Shown here: piece after piece, positions 41,115 to 53,032 of the stretch
Position numbering within the stretch: position 1 is the first letter of the stretch
Layout: each line of letters starts with the position of its first letter
NCBI GenBank assembly: GCA_035610365.1
Contig: CM069438.1
Coordinates: 53,068,837 to 53,132,836 of the forward strand
Direction of reading: 5' to 3'
Source: Aquatica leii
Taxonomy: Eukaryota > Arthropoda > Insecta > Coleoptera > Lampyridae
DNA length: 64,000 bases
Program-made: the position numbers and the translations under genes
The notes under the pieces: generated by a model
Databases searched by the model: none
Seen by the model: only the letters and a program-made list of their open reading frames with translations
What the model was told of the DNA's origin: nothing

Positions 41115-42847
41115 TGGCATCGCCTAGAGAGCAACTGCATAGCATTTATCTCGATGACAAGGTTAATGGACAAAGTGTTCAGTTACTGGTTGACAAGGGA
41201 GCAACGAATATCATCGTTCGGCCTGACATGTTATTGAAAAACGAGAAGAAATAACTAGTAACAGTAGTCAAAGTAACCATTAATTTGAGCAATGAACTAC
41301 TCGACCATCATGTACTGGTACCTAACATCACGGAATAAGTTATCTTGGAAATGAACGTTATAAAGAATTATCGGTTTCATTAGGATATAAAAAACGATGT
41401 CCTGTCAAACGACACCGAAGAAATTCTTTCAACAGCCGTGCAAGTGTTATTGAGTGAAGACGTCACTATGCCTGGAAGGAGTGTGTAAGTGTAATGGTAC
41501 ACCTGGACGGAAATCTCCGGGAACGCTACATTCGCGCTATTGAACCAATGGATGGCGACTACTAGTTGGCAGAATATTAGTGCGGCTAAAAAACACGGTG
41601 CCAGTAAGGACTTTGAATGTCAACTCAGATCCAGTAACGTTGAAAAAGAAGATCGTTGTAGGGCAATGCACACCAGTATCTCAATTTGTAAGATGCGTGA
41701 ATTCTAGTGAAGATTCGTCGCCAAAGAAGTGCCCACAATATTTATTGGACATTCTTACCTTCCAATGCTAAAAACCCAGCCAAGACAAACTGGTTAAAGT
41801 TAAAGTGTTGATACAACAATATGTGTTTGCGCTAGAGAGTGGTTCCAAAGAAAGAACTAACGTGGTGAAGCATAAAATCAATGCCGATACGACAACATCC
41901 ACGTCGACTTCCTTCGGCGAAAAATAAAGAAGCCGAACAAATAATTATGGATATGGAAAGAGAAAATGTGATTGATCTTTCAAATAGCCCATAAGCGTCC
42001 CCAGTGGTACTCCTAAAGAAAAAATACGGATCAACAAAATTTTGCGTAGACTACAGACAGTTTAACGACGTGACCAAAAACGACAGCTTTCCCTTTATCA
42101 AGAATTCACGATACGTTAGACACTCTGTCAGGATCCCATCTACGTTGTACTTAAAGAGTGGTTACTGGTAGGTAGAATTGGAACCCAAGAATTGTAAAAA
42201 AAAACAGCTTTTACAATTGGAACTGGTTTGAAACAGTTCACTGTAATGCTTTTTAGCATGTGTAACGTTCCTGCAACGTTCGAACGTTTGATGGAGATTA
42301 TCTTGCGAGAACTGTTTTGGAAAACGGGCCTGGTTTATCTAGACGACGTGATTGTGGTTGAAAAGTCGTGCCACGTATTTAAGAAGAAAGTGCAATACCT
42401 AGGCCACGTCGTATTTAGAGATGGAGTAAAGACTGACTCAAACAAAATTCAAAAAGTGCAAGCATGGTCAAGACCAACTGACAAACATCAGGTTCGAAAT
42501 TTCTTTGAGTTGTGCATCCATTATAGACGATTTGTACCCGGATTTGTCAATATTGCCAAACCTTTGACAAAACTGACCAAAGAAAGAGCAGAATTTAGAT
42601 GAAATTAAGACTCTGAAAATGTTTTCCATCAACTGAGATAGAACCTAGTCACTTCGGCGATTTTAAGTTATCCAAGCGAAGACGGAAAATTTGTTTTGGA
42701 TACCGACGCGGTTCTTTCGCAGGTGCAAGATAGACAAGAAAAAGTCATCGCGTGTTTTAGAAAGGTTTTGTCCAGGCCAAAAAAAGAATCACTACATGAT
42801 TAGGGGAGAGTTGTTAGCAGTCAAGTCCATAGAGCACTTCTACAAAT
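41115..42847 (+). pseudogene. Protease, reverse transcriptase and RNase H start of element B
   Basis: The protease region (41115-41600) reads MASPREQLHSIYLDDK and a damaged active site (LLVDKGATNI, where Thr is replaced by Lys). RT remnants at 41930-42600 include [21 protein letters not shown] and FFELCIHYRRFVPGF. The RNase H start follows (DGKFVLDTDAV) and is cut by a solo LTR at 42848. Several stops and frameshifts are present. Confidence 0.78.
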
Positions 42848-44228
42848 TGTTACGTGCATAAATAAAAATAATGCATTACCCTGTATATTGGTTTAATTAA
42901 AAATTACTTTTATATTTCTCGACGCCATCTATCGGGTTCGTTGGTCTCTTCGTATTGAGTAGGCGATATCCGGCGAGATACCGGTATTTTGACTTTAACA
43001 TCGGGCCTGTTATAACCTATGTCTGCGTGAGTTAAAAATCGTTTTCTAAAATCATCCACGTGTTGGGACACGATGGAAAATAGAAGTCTTCTGAATTAAC
43101 TGATTTAATCCACACAGACGCCATGTGCTACCTCCTAAATGTGGGTATTCTGGTTGTAATTTAAAGCCTACAAAGGAAAATTCTAACTTCATTACGATCG
43201 TAAAGTATTCGAATCGTCACCGGCCGTTCCACCACAATCTGGCCCTGGTTCTAGTCGATACCAAAGTACGAGGGATGAACCTCGACAAAAATAAAAGGCC
43301 TACGGTTATAACTAATTAAACCACAGACAAGGGGTACAACAGCATTCGACAACCGGGTTATATGACATATACTTTCTTTTACCTTAAGTAACGATTTTTG
43401 TAGATCTTGATTTCGTGTGGCATTAGTTTGACACGATTTGCGACTCAAATTGTTTATAGGATAGCTTGCCGGGGAAAGCGCTTTCTTCGCACAAGTGGAA
43501 GTTCCTGTGTTAATGGTAAGTGTTTTTATGTACCTTATTCGTTGTCAACAAGGTCACTCACGAAACTTTTGCTAATATTAGTTCTGTAATTATTGATATT
43601 GTTGTTTACCAGTTAGGTAGTAATTTTTACTTATTTTTGAGTTGCGCATGCTGTGTACTACCAACGAGTAATTAACACTAGTGCTATATTAATTCCGCAC
43701 GCTTTGTTACGATAGGTTAATATTAATGTAGTAATTTATTATCACTGTGTTTGATTGTCAGTAATGCTATATTCCTAATTATTTGGTGTACTTCGCATAT
43801 TATATACAGACGAAATTTACTACAAACTATTCTTCGCTGTTCATTTCAACATAATTTACGTATGTATTGTGTGTTGCCGATACTACTGACTTGCTGTAAT
43901 GAGAATTCTTATATACCTGTGATAATCATCAACGATTCTAGATTAAAGTTGTTATTGTGGTTACTTGTTCTTTTATGACAACATACCTTTCTCTTCGGAT
44001 CGTCGTTATCTAATAACAAACCTTGGCTACTCGAACAGCCGAGTATAAGGATTACGAACCTAACATCTTGTTACAAGTGTGAACCGTTCTGTCCTGAGCA
44101 AGATAGAAAAGTGACTTTGGATCCGCTCTGGCGCCCTTAAGCATATTTACTGTTTCTGTGAACCCCCCTACTCCCCGACTATTGTGAGTTGGCCATGCAG
44201 GTTCGTAAAATACCAAAAGCTTGTAACA
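42848..44228 (+). mobile_element. 1.38-kb solo LTR of another retroelement in RNase H of element B
   Basis: The segment TGTTACGTGCAT...GCTTGTAACA has TGTTA/TAACA ends and a perfect 4-bp duplication, aaat (42844-42847 and 44229-44232). Excising it restores tacaaatatttgtatgg, which matches the intact homologue at 60.7 kb. It contains no coding sequence; short frames inside it are chance. The length and ends fit a solo LTR. Orientation is not certain. Confidence 0.8.
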
Positions 44229-45290
44229 AAATATTTGTATGGACAAAAATTTTTACTAAGGACGGATCACGCTGCTTTGAAATGGCTATTGCAGTTTCAT
44301 CGAGGGCACGGAAAACACACTGCAATTGGTAGTACTAAAGAACCGAGTGTCACAAGTGTTGAAGCATCTGAACGATGGTACATTAGGAGGCGTTAAAAGA
44401 CATTGACGAAAGTTTGAGAAAGATTCTACTGGGTGAACTGTAAAGAAGACGTCATGAAATGGTGCTTTAATTACACGATCTGCGCATGAGATAATGATCA
44501 GCAAAAAAGCGCAAAGCACCGATGAAGAAGTTTAACGTGGAAAGCCCTTTAGAAAAAGTAGCGATTGACATCGCAGGGCCGTTTCCAGAATCTGATTCGA
44601 GAATACATTCGATACATCCTGGTGGCGATAGATTATTTCACTAAATAGACGGTGGCTTACGCCATACCTAATCAAGAAGCAGCTACAGTCGCAGACGTAT
44701 TAGTGAAAGAGCCGGTTTGGAATTCTGCTGGAATTACACTACGACCAAGACCGCAACTTTGAGTCTGAGCTGTTTTAAGAAGTTTGCCGACTGTTGGGTA
44801 TTAAGAAAACTAGGACAACGCCTCTTCATTCTCAGTTTGATGGCATGGTTGAACGAATAAATCAAACAATGAGAAAGTATTTAACCACAGTAATGTCTGA
44901 AAATCGAAGAGACTGGAATCAGTACTTGCAATTTCTAATGGCAATCATCTGTTCCCAAAAGCAAATGCCAAACACCACCCCGTTTCATGCTCGATCGCAA
45001 AATACGACTGCCATATGATCTCCAATTTGGGCGAAGACCGGAAAAGAAAGTTGATGGAGAAGTACATGAGGCAGTCCGTAAAAACATACAAATTGCCAGC
45101 GACAGAATAAAGACCAGATATGACGTCAAGGCACAGAATGCTGGGTTTCAACCTGGCGACATGGTGTGTATAATTGCCAAAGAAGACGTTGTTTGTCCGC
45201 GAAGCTGCAAAGGCAATGAGATAGTCCTTATGAAGTAGTGCATCGCATTAAAGACGTCATATATTGCATACGAAAACCACCCAGATATTT
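44229..45290 (+). pseudogene. RNase H end and integrase remnant of element B
   Basis: It resumes with [21 protein letters not shown] (44235-44300). A broken zinc-binding region and integrase follow, including the core homologue ATVADVLVKE (about 44690), LGIKKTRTTPLHSQFDGMVE (44794-44860) and a C-terminal DVKAQNAGFQPGDMV near 45125. Frames shift repeatedly, and a small deletion separates PPRY from the macro linker. Confidence 0.75.
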
Positions 45291-45339
45291 GCTGGCGATA
45301 ACAACGTTCAGATCCGAAGCACAGTAACAACTAGTACAA

Positions 45340-45850
45340 CCAGAAATCAAGTCAAAAAAGTAGACTTCAATAAGTTTATGACCATATACGGAGGTTCTGG
45401 AAAAGCTAGGTTTGGAGTTACAACCGAGGAACAAGACCTGTTTCAAAGACAAAAAGATTACGCCATCGCACATTACGTGAGTGAGGATCTTGACATGTTC
45501 AGAGGGGTTGCAGTCGTATTTAAAAATAATTTTGGACGGCTAGATGAACTACAAAGACAGCAACCGGCGGTCGGAAAAGTTTTAAAACTACGTGGTAACC
45601 GACGACTCTTTATTTTCTATCTGGCGAACAAGAAATACTCACGTACAAAGCTGTTATACGAAAATCTTTGGCGAGTATTATAGAATCTCAAGAGAAAAAT
45701 GGAGATCCACAAATTGACAGTATCCTAGTTTAGTTGTGACTTAATTCAACTGAATTGGATGACAGCTCGAAATATGTTAGAGATCGTCTTCCGAAGAATA
45801 GACGTTCAATTGTTGGTTTGTAGCTACCAACCAAGTAGAATATCAGGTTA
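45340..45850 (+). pseudogene. Macro domain (OARD1/TARG1-like) in the pol 3' region of element B
   Basis: After a linker (NQVKKVDFNKFMTIYGGS), one open frame carries [40 protein letters not shown] and FYLANKKYSRTKLLYENLW. It ends at a TAG at 45681, and the C-terminal part continues in shifted frames (LNWMTARNMLEIVFRRIDVQ to about 45848). The order and spacing match OARD1-type macro domains, which hydrolyse ADP-ribosyl and O-acetyl-ADP-ribose esters. The domain lies between the integrase C-terminus and the polypurine tract, so it belongs to the element, probably as a Pol extension. The PxxGCGL loop is lost in this copy. Confidence 0.8.
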
Positions 45851-45990
45851 GAAAAAGTTCATTGACTGTTACTTTTATGTTCAAGGAAGTTACCGAAATG
45901 GAGAGAGCTACCGCTATCGCCACGATCCGTTTTACCGATGTCGCAGCTAGTTTCCTGTTCTGGGACAGAACAGTGTTAAAAAAGAAGCAG

Positions 45991-46208
45991 TGAAATGTTC
46001 TTGAAGTTATTGTCAACTTCGAGACCGTTTACCAACAGATATAAAAAATTCTCGACACAGATAACAGAAATACATATATAAGAAGTATTCAAAAGGAGCT
46101 GATGCAAGTTTTTTGAAGTCGGAAGTTAAGAAAACCGTCTATTTAAATAAATAAGTGATTAACGTGTGTGCAAAGATAAATAAATAAAGTGCCGGTGCTA
46201 GTGAAACG
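45991..46208 (+). repeat. 3' LTR of element B (truncated)
   Basis: It begins TGAAATGTTCTTGAAG right after a purine run and stops matching the LTR at about 46208 (gtgaaacgtaaata|acgaaa). Confidence 0.72.
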
Positions 46209-47382
46209 TAAATAACGAAAAACAATACCAAATAACAAACGTAGTCAAGGTCGGGCAATCAAACGTTACCAAAGGTGAAGTTCAATCAATGACATCAAAA
46301 TGACATCTCATAGGTATATTGCGTAATATCATCATTTCTTTTTAGCTTTTGGTTTGTATACTATACAAAAACAGTTTTTTAATAATAATATTTTACTATT
46401 ACACGTGTTTATTGATTTTTTACTTTTTTGCCAATTTACTTGCTACGGCGAAATGGAGACATCAAAACGACGAAATGTCCCAATATGTTTTTCCACGCTT
46501 CTTTGTTGCTAGGGATAACTAAAACTATTTTTTCTATATTGAGAGTTGTACAATTAAAAAAAAAATATTTTAAGAATCTTAAATACAATACTCTGTAAGT
46601 AACTTGATGACAATACCGATTTTATTATGGGTTTTTAAGCAAATTAATTGTATTCATAGGTGTTTGCTCAAATAGAATTTTTGACAGTTATTATATCTAC
46701 CATACTTCTAAAGAAATCTTAAAATTACCCAACATTTTTCTAATTTAACAGATCTTATCTTGTAAAATTACCTATACTTACATTTACAGTTTCAAGACTA
46801 AATGACCTGCTAGGCATCGCCAATCTTCTGATGCCGCCCAGCAAAACGAGCTTTCCAGAGGTAGGTGATTTGTTATTCTTTTTCATTTTTTCGTCGCAAT
46901 TTTATCTATTTTGTAGCTTGAAATACACTTTTTTAATAATCTAAGATAAGACAGCTTTAACTTAGCAACTGCTGTTTTGTCAATAGTTGTATGTGTGCAA
47001 CCGCTGTCTTTTAGACGTATCAGAATTTTATTACAAATTGATTTTTATATATATAGGATCTCAAAGTTATTGGAAAACGTTTTAAATAGTTATTGCTGGC
47101 ATGAATAAGACAACCTCTAGATGTCGCTGACAGGTTTTCAGTCATCGTAAGATGTAACTACTGATTATGTACATTGCCATCCCTCAAAACCGCTTAACAA
47201 AAACTCACAGAAACAGATGAAAATTGTAGCAAGCTATCGGTATCATTTTCTAATCTATAGTAAGTAAATCGGTTTGTTGAATAAAAATTTTGATGTTGAA
47301 GGTAAAATTTTTACGTAGAAAAATGTTTTATATCAACCGATTTAAATCATCCAAACTAATTTTTTAGTTTGTTAATAAATAT
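46209..47382. other. Unassigned AT-rich sequence
   Basis: No reading frame of note, and no repeat recognised apart from short A/T runs. Confidence 0.4.
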
Positions 47383-47725
47383 TGTAACGAATTTTAAAAT
47401 CAATTTATTTAAAAACTAAATATTCGGACGATTTTTTACTAACACTAATAAAATGCAACGGTATTTAAGAAAAACACTTACAGTAGTTTATATATTACTA
47501 TTACTAGAAAAATAATGTCTGAGGATAATTTCAGTTTCAGTTTATCTAAACCTGTATTTGTTTATATTAAAAGCACGTACACTTCACGCCGTATTTATTT
47601 TTCACTAGCACGGGCACTTTATTTATTTATCTTAGCACACACGTAAATCACTTATTTATTTAAACCGACAAAGTCTTCTTAACATTTTCTCCGATTCAAT
47701 TCGAAAACTCGATCTTTCTTGCTTT
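47383..47725 (-). repeat. Gypsy LTR fragment, minus orientation
   Basis: TGTAACGAATTT at 47383 is the complement of the LTR end. The segment continues through ctagcacgggcactttatttatttatctt and stops about 80 bp short of the LTR start. It abuts plus-oriented gypsy RNase H sequence, so a rearrangement joined them. Confidence 0.7.
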
Positions 47726-49470
47726 AGGCCCTAGTCACTTCGCCGATTTTAAGTTATCCAAGAAAAGATGGAAAATTTGTTTTGGATACCGATGCATGTA
47801 ATCTGATCATAAATACAGTCCTTTCGCAAATGCAAGATAGGCAAGAAAAACGCGTATTTTAGCAAAGTTTTGTCCAAGCCAGAAAAAAATTATTGCGTGA
47901 CTAGAAGAGAACTACTAGCAGTACTCAAGTCCATAGAGCACTTTTATAAATACTTGCACTAACGCAAATTTTTACGGACGGACTGCGTTGCCTTGAAATG
48001 GTTATTGCAGTTTCGTAATCTGGAAAGACAAGAACACCGTGTTATGTTAAGAGTGTTTTGGTATGATGTTTGTCCCCTGTATAAAATTTATTCTTGGAAC
48101 GCTTACTTTTCGTCGCAGGAGCAGAGATAAACGTCAAATTGAAAAACGACCACTTTTCCGGTTTGTGCGGTTCACTTCAAATTATTCACACTCATCCATA
48201 ATATAAATGGGTATAATATTTTCGCTGCTTTGGGAAAATTTTTTTGGGATCAGAATTATTCCATGTTATTGTGATTTACTTTAATTGTATCGTATTGTAT
48301 TTAGCGGTTTTTTCACATGTCGTTTCATTAAGTTGGAGATATCAAAACCTGTTTCATAATTCGAAAAGTTCTTATGATGACGTCACGCCACGTTGTTTGA
48401 AAATGTCAAAACCTTCGCTAGACTAATACAATTAGAAACGTATAGGAAGCCCACTTACCGTAATAACGAAATTAATTTTAGTGAAACTTGGCCCATTCGT
48501 TTGTTTTTCAGTAATCGTAGGAATCAAATGGGTTTTACTTGTGATAACACCGTATGTACGTATTTGTCAGATTCTAGCTAATTTTAGGAAATTCTGAGAA
48601 GGTGCTGCTAGCTAGTTGCATGCTTCGAAGGAAAACTAAATTGTAAGTATTATATTTCCTACTATAATTCTTTGTTCCACATTGTCAGTCGGTTGCACGT
48701 ACGGCTGGACGTACATAGCAGGTTGTTGTCACAATTAACTATAAAACATTTTTGTGTGTAACATATGGTGTGCTCTGATTCTCTGAATCTTTAAGATTTG
48801 TATATTTGTGTTATAATTAATAAATGTATATTAATTTCTTTTCGGAATGTAAAAGTTAGGCCGACAAGGTCACTTCTGTCTTGCCATTTGTTCTATCATA
48901 CCTTTGAGTAGGTTTAAACGGTGTCTCCCATTCTAATTTTGCATCGTTTTGGTGCCTTTTTAAACTTATTTTATAATTTAGCACAACGAAGCTTACGCCT
49001 CAATAAGCGAATCAACTGAGTTAATTGTTACTATTTAAGTTACAAGAAAATCATCGTAACAACCGTGCCGGAAGCAGTCATCGGAACACTAATGCATTGT
49101 TCAGAATATCATGTCTGGCATACTATAAATATTGTTTGCGACTTAAAGAAAGAATCGAATGTCTCCGAAGAACTGCTATAGTTGATGACAAGTAGGAACC
49201 TAAGCAGATCCTAATATAAGAATACTCTTGAACTGGAAAGCAAACGTCCGACGACCAACCTGGGAAGAACTGAGTGCTTTGAGCAGAAACATCAAAACAT
49301 ACTGAACGCGACTCTTTGAGAGTAGAAGACTGTCTTTTTAAGCGATCCTTAGAGAGTGTCAATGACAGGAAAAACAAACTGCAGTTGGTAGTGCCAAAGA
49401 GCCGAGTGTCACAGGTGTTATAGCATGTGCACGATGGTACATCAGAAGAACACTTTAGCGTGAAGAAGAC
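47726..49470 (+). pseudogene. Gypsy RNase H-integrase fragment split by a solo LTR
   Basis: The left part (47726-48039) reads DGKFVLDTDACNL, then NYCVTRRELLAV and FRNLERQ with stops. The right part (49062-49470) continues with the sequence that follows in the 60.8-kb copy (ccggaagcagtcatcggaacac; gaatgtctccgaagaactgctat). The break falls at gaacaccg|accgtgccgg. No LTRs of its own are visible apart from the inverted piece on its left. Confidence 0.75.
48040..49061. mobile_element. 1.02-kb solo LTR with 4-bp target duplication
   Basis: TGTTATGTTAAG...CATCGTAACA has TGTTA/TAACA ends and a perfect duplication, accg (48036-48039 and 49062-49065). Removing it restores gaacaccgtgccggaagc, identical to the uninterrupted copy at about 60.83 kb. 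It contains AATAAA (near 48820) and no coding sequence. The sequence differs from the 42848-44228 solo LTR despite the similar ends. Confidence 0.8.
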
Positions 49471-49915
49471 AGGGACAGAAAAAAAACCTTTTGCATTAAT
49501 TTTAGAAAATTATGTTGTACAGAAGAATTTTCTTTTGATGCTCAGAAGATGCGTACTACGTTTTACAAAAATATCTAGCCTCATACGAAAGTTATAAAAA
49601 AAGATTTTTTTCTTAAAACTTTAGCTCCCTGTAATACAAAAGTTAAGTCTTTTAGCATATATGTCTTTATAATAGATCCAAGAATAACTTCCTTAAATAT
49701 TAGCATGTTTTTAAGAAACACTCTGTATACTAAACAGACATTTTAGAAGTATTTTGTATCAGGTTAGACCATTCAGAGCGACACATTTAGTGCGATGATG
49801 TTTTGACACAAGGAGGTTTGTTATTGCTATATAAGCGTGACTACGAGGGGTCCGGGTGGACCGCGGACCCCATAGATCTTTTCAGACTCGCATCGTCCCA
49901 AGAAAAATGTAACTG
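49471..49915. other. Unassigned sequence with a short GC-rich hairpin
   Basis: AT-rich DNA except for ggggtccgggtggaccgcggacccc at about 49848-49872, a perfect 7-bp inverted repeat with a GC-rich loop. No gene is seen. Confidence 0.4.
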
Positions 49916-51635
49916 ACCCAGTAAACACACGACGTCCCAGGGACGTTCGTTTTATGTCCAAATGATATCTTTACATCCCGGGCTTTAAAACGGACCTGTA
50001 TAGGATGTCTTTAATAGGACGTCCTCAAGATGTCAATAAAGAACGTACCATGGGATGTCCTATACGGGAAAAATCAAATGCAAACTTAGTGCGCGTGCCC
50101 ACTTTCCTTCTTGTTCTCTGGTGCCTACTCAACACCCGTACGCTCCTTTGGTATATCAAAGTGGTACACTCTGTTTGCACCGTTGGCACTCTGTATCTGT
50201 TTTTGTTGGTGTTTTGACTACTTTATTTATCTGTACTTTTTATTATCTAACGTTTTTTGGGCGTTTTAGTGCATAAACAAATTTATTTGGTAAGTTTTTG
50301 GTACCTTGTATTTATTTATAATGTATAAAAATCATCATTTATAATTATTATTTTGAATTACTAAAAATTAATAACAGTTTATTAAAATTAAAAGATCACA
50401 ATTATTAATAATGGTGATTTAAAACCCTATCTCGCGCGCATACCTATGCGGTGAATTGAAAATATTTATTTTATGTAAAAAAAAATTTTTTACTCAAAAA
50501 ATTATTTAAAAAATGTTTTTTTTGTATTAAAGGTTTAAAAGTGTCTCGCGACTTTTATCGTCGCGATTCACAATAAGTCATCCAAAAATGTCAACATGGC
50601 CGATAAGGCACAAAATCGCTAATCTAACTAAGAAACTATAACGTTATCGCGTTCTTGGTATTCATAGTTATGATTAGTGTACGTATTTCTCGTATTGTAT
50701 TACTATTTCCACAATAATTAGTTAGGTAGTTAAAAATACGTCTAGAAATAATTTTATTTTTACCACATTCCTCTGATGAAATGTAAATGCGAAACGTATA
50801 AAAATTCTTAATGAATTTACAAAACTGACGCGTTTACAAAATTTTTTTTTTTAAAACGATTTAAACAATTTTTAACTGGTTATAATCGATCATCTCTTAT
50901 GATTTAATCAATAATAGAATCGTCAAAAAGATCAATGAATAATTCTACAAAAGAAGTATCACTTTATCAATTCTTTAATTTAGAAAAATGTAAATTCTGA
51001 TTACATTTAAATACCAAAAGAAGCTTTTTGTATTAACTTTTTTATCGACTCGACATGACGATTACCATCTCTTATGTCGTTGCATTGTTTCAGGCGCCAC
51101 TTAAAAAAATCGGGAAGAAAGTATAAAAAACTCGCTAAGGAGGGCCAAAGAACGCCGGGATCGAGAAGAAGAAAAAAATGAAATAATCTAAATTTATTTT
51201 AATTGAATATATTTGGATTATTATTTAAAAATAGTTTTATGTAATAATAACTTGTATTTTATTTGATAAAGTTATTTTTATTTATTACGTCAAGTCGCAG
51301 AGGAGTACGTTAAGTCTCCTTCCTGAATAAAAAAAAACAATAGAAAAAACCACAAAGTAGATGTACTTTAACTGGAAATGGTACGTTTCTTGATAAAAAT
51401 ATAATATACATATATAGTACATATTCTACAGTCATCTAAAAGAGACGTCCCGTTACAGATACGCAAGGATGTTCTATAAGGACATCGTAGGGATGCACAC
51501 ACTTACGACAAAAGAACGTCCCATGAATGTCCCTAGGACGTACACAGAACCAAAATGGGATGACTTTGGGACATTCAGTGATCCGCAACATTATGTCCCC
51601 GGGACATCCTTGGGACATCCTTGTGTTTGTTGAGA
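49916..51635. mobile_element. Non-autonomous inverted-repeat element rich in GGGACGTCC-like motifs
   Basis: The left end, cagtaaacacacgacgtcccagggacgt, is matched in reverse by the right end, gggacatccttgtgtttgttgag. Within about 200 bp of each end, related words (gacgtcc, ggatgtcc, gggacat) recur in both orientations. The middle is AT-rich, without a transposase. A related piece lies at 55228-55300. The superfamily is not recognised. Confidence 0.6.
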
Positions 51636-52404
51636 ACACATAATAACATATTATTTTATGCTAACAATTGTATTATCCAAAATACAAATATTAAAAAAAA
51701 ACTATTCTATTAATGACTTTAAATTGGAAACAAATAAAAATCATAGCAAAAATAAACAGTCCTTATTGATAAAAGATTCTGAAACATCTAAGAAAATAGT
51801 ATATTATATGAGAAGTGTATGATTATAACTTAAGCGATAGATTTATCGCGAGACGCGAAGCGTCGAGGGATATAAGTCGCGCCGGTTATACTAAACTTTT
51901 CAACCGTGGTATATATACAATCTTTTTCACTACTAGAGTTATTAAAACCTTTCTACCTGTTGCTGTTGCAAAGTTAAAATTTAAGATATTAATTTCAAAT
52001 TTAATTTCAAAAAATCCAGTCAGTGATTGTGGCAGTTGTCATTAATTTTGACGCAATTCTTAATTGTGATTTATAACACAAAAATAAATTGATAACGTAA
52101 GTTACTAAAATTGTTTCAAAACATTATTACTTTAAGCATTAATTATACCTAAAATATATTTAATTTAGTAAGATTCACATTAAGCGCGAACTTTAAAAAA
52201 CTATAATTTTTAAAATCAAATTATTTTGTGTCTGTGAAGTTAGCACGACATTCTATAAATACAAAGAAAATAATAAGAGTTCCAATATCACTTTTCATAG
52301 TTCTATAGTTCCTGATAAAAATGAAAAAAAGTTCCACATTTCTTACCTTAAAAAAATGAAATTGTAAAAATGTCGTGCTAACTTCGCAAATCTAGCATAG
52401 AATT

Positions 52405-53018
52405 GTGAAAATGTATCGTGCTGATAATTTTTCTTAGTTTTAATAGAAATTTTACACAGTTCTATAAGAGTTCTATGCATTAGAAAGATTTTAAAGAAAG
52501 TTCCAACTAATTACTATTTTTTAAACAATTTTCAAAAATTACGTCTGTCACGACATTTTGTGAAAATGTGTCGTGCTGATGATTTTCCTTAGTTTTAATA
52601 GAAATTTTACACAGTTCTATAAGAGTTCTATGCATTAGAAAGATTTTAAAGAAAAGTTCCAACTGATTACTATTTTTTAAACAATTTTCAAAAATTACGT
52701 ATGGCACGACGTTTTGTGAAAATGTGTCGTGCTGATGATTTTCCGCAATTTTAGTAAAAATTTTACAGTTTTATAAGAGTTCTATGCATTAGAAACATTT
52801 TAAAGAAAAGATCCAACTGGTTACTATTTTTTAAACAATTTTTAAAATTTACGTCTGTCACGACATTTTGTGAAAATGTGTCGTGCTGATGATTTTCCGC
52901 AGTTTTAATAGAAATTTTACAATTCTATAACAGTTCTATGCATTAGAAACATTTTAAAGAAAAATTCTAACTGATTACTATTTTTTAAACAATTTTCAAA
53001 AATTACGTCTGGCACGAC
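52405..53018. repeat. Tandem repeat, four units of about 155 bp
   Basis: Units begin gtgaaaatgt(g/a)tcgtgctgat at 52405, 52560, 52716 and 52870 and share cagttctataagagttctatgcattagaaa. A fifth start at 53019 breaks off. Differences between units are few. They lie between the inverted repeats of the foldback element. Confidence 0.82.
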
Positions 53019-53032
53019 GAAAATGTCGTGCT

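Larger units (their letters stand above)
39146..46208 (+). mobile_element. Degenerate gypsy element with macro domain (element B)
   Basis: The order is a 5'-truncated LTR (39146-39436, ends GTTACA), TGGTGTCACG as a possible primer site, gag, protease, RT, RNase H, integrase, macro domain, the purine-rich aaaaaagaagcag and a truncated 3' LTR (45991-46208). Two solo LTRs interrupt it, at 40025-40434 (gag) and 42848-44228 (RNase H). It belongs to the same family as element A and the 57-kb element. Confidence 0.82.

Noticed and set aside
43125..44246. Short frames at 43.1-44.2 kb as small genes
   Set aside because: They fall within a solo LTR with clear ends and target duplication, and no homology is recognised.
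49848..49872. GC-rich hairpin as an intrinsic terminator or structured RNA
   Set aside because: Isolated, not near a gene, no U-run, and the host is a eukaryote.
50005..50276. Two overlapping 70-codon frames with hydrophobic stretches
   Set aside because: They lie within a non-coding inverted-repeat element in two competing frames, without recognisable domains.
52405..53018. CRISPR-like array
   Set aside because: Units are 155-bp contiguous tandem repeats without spacers, inside a transposon in eukaryotic DNA.
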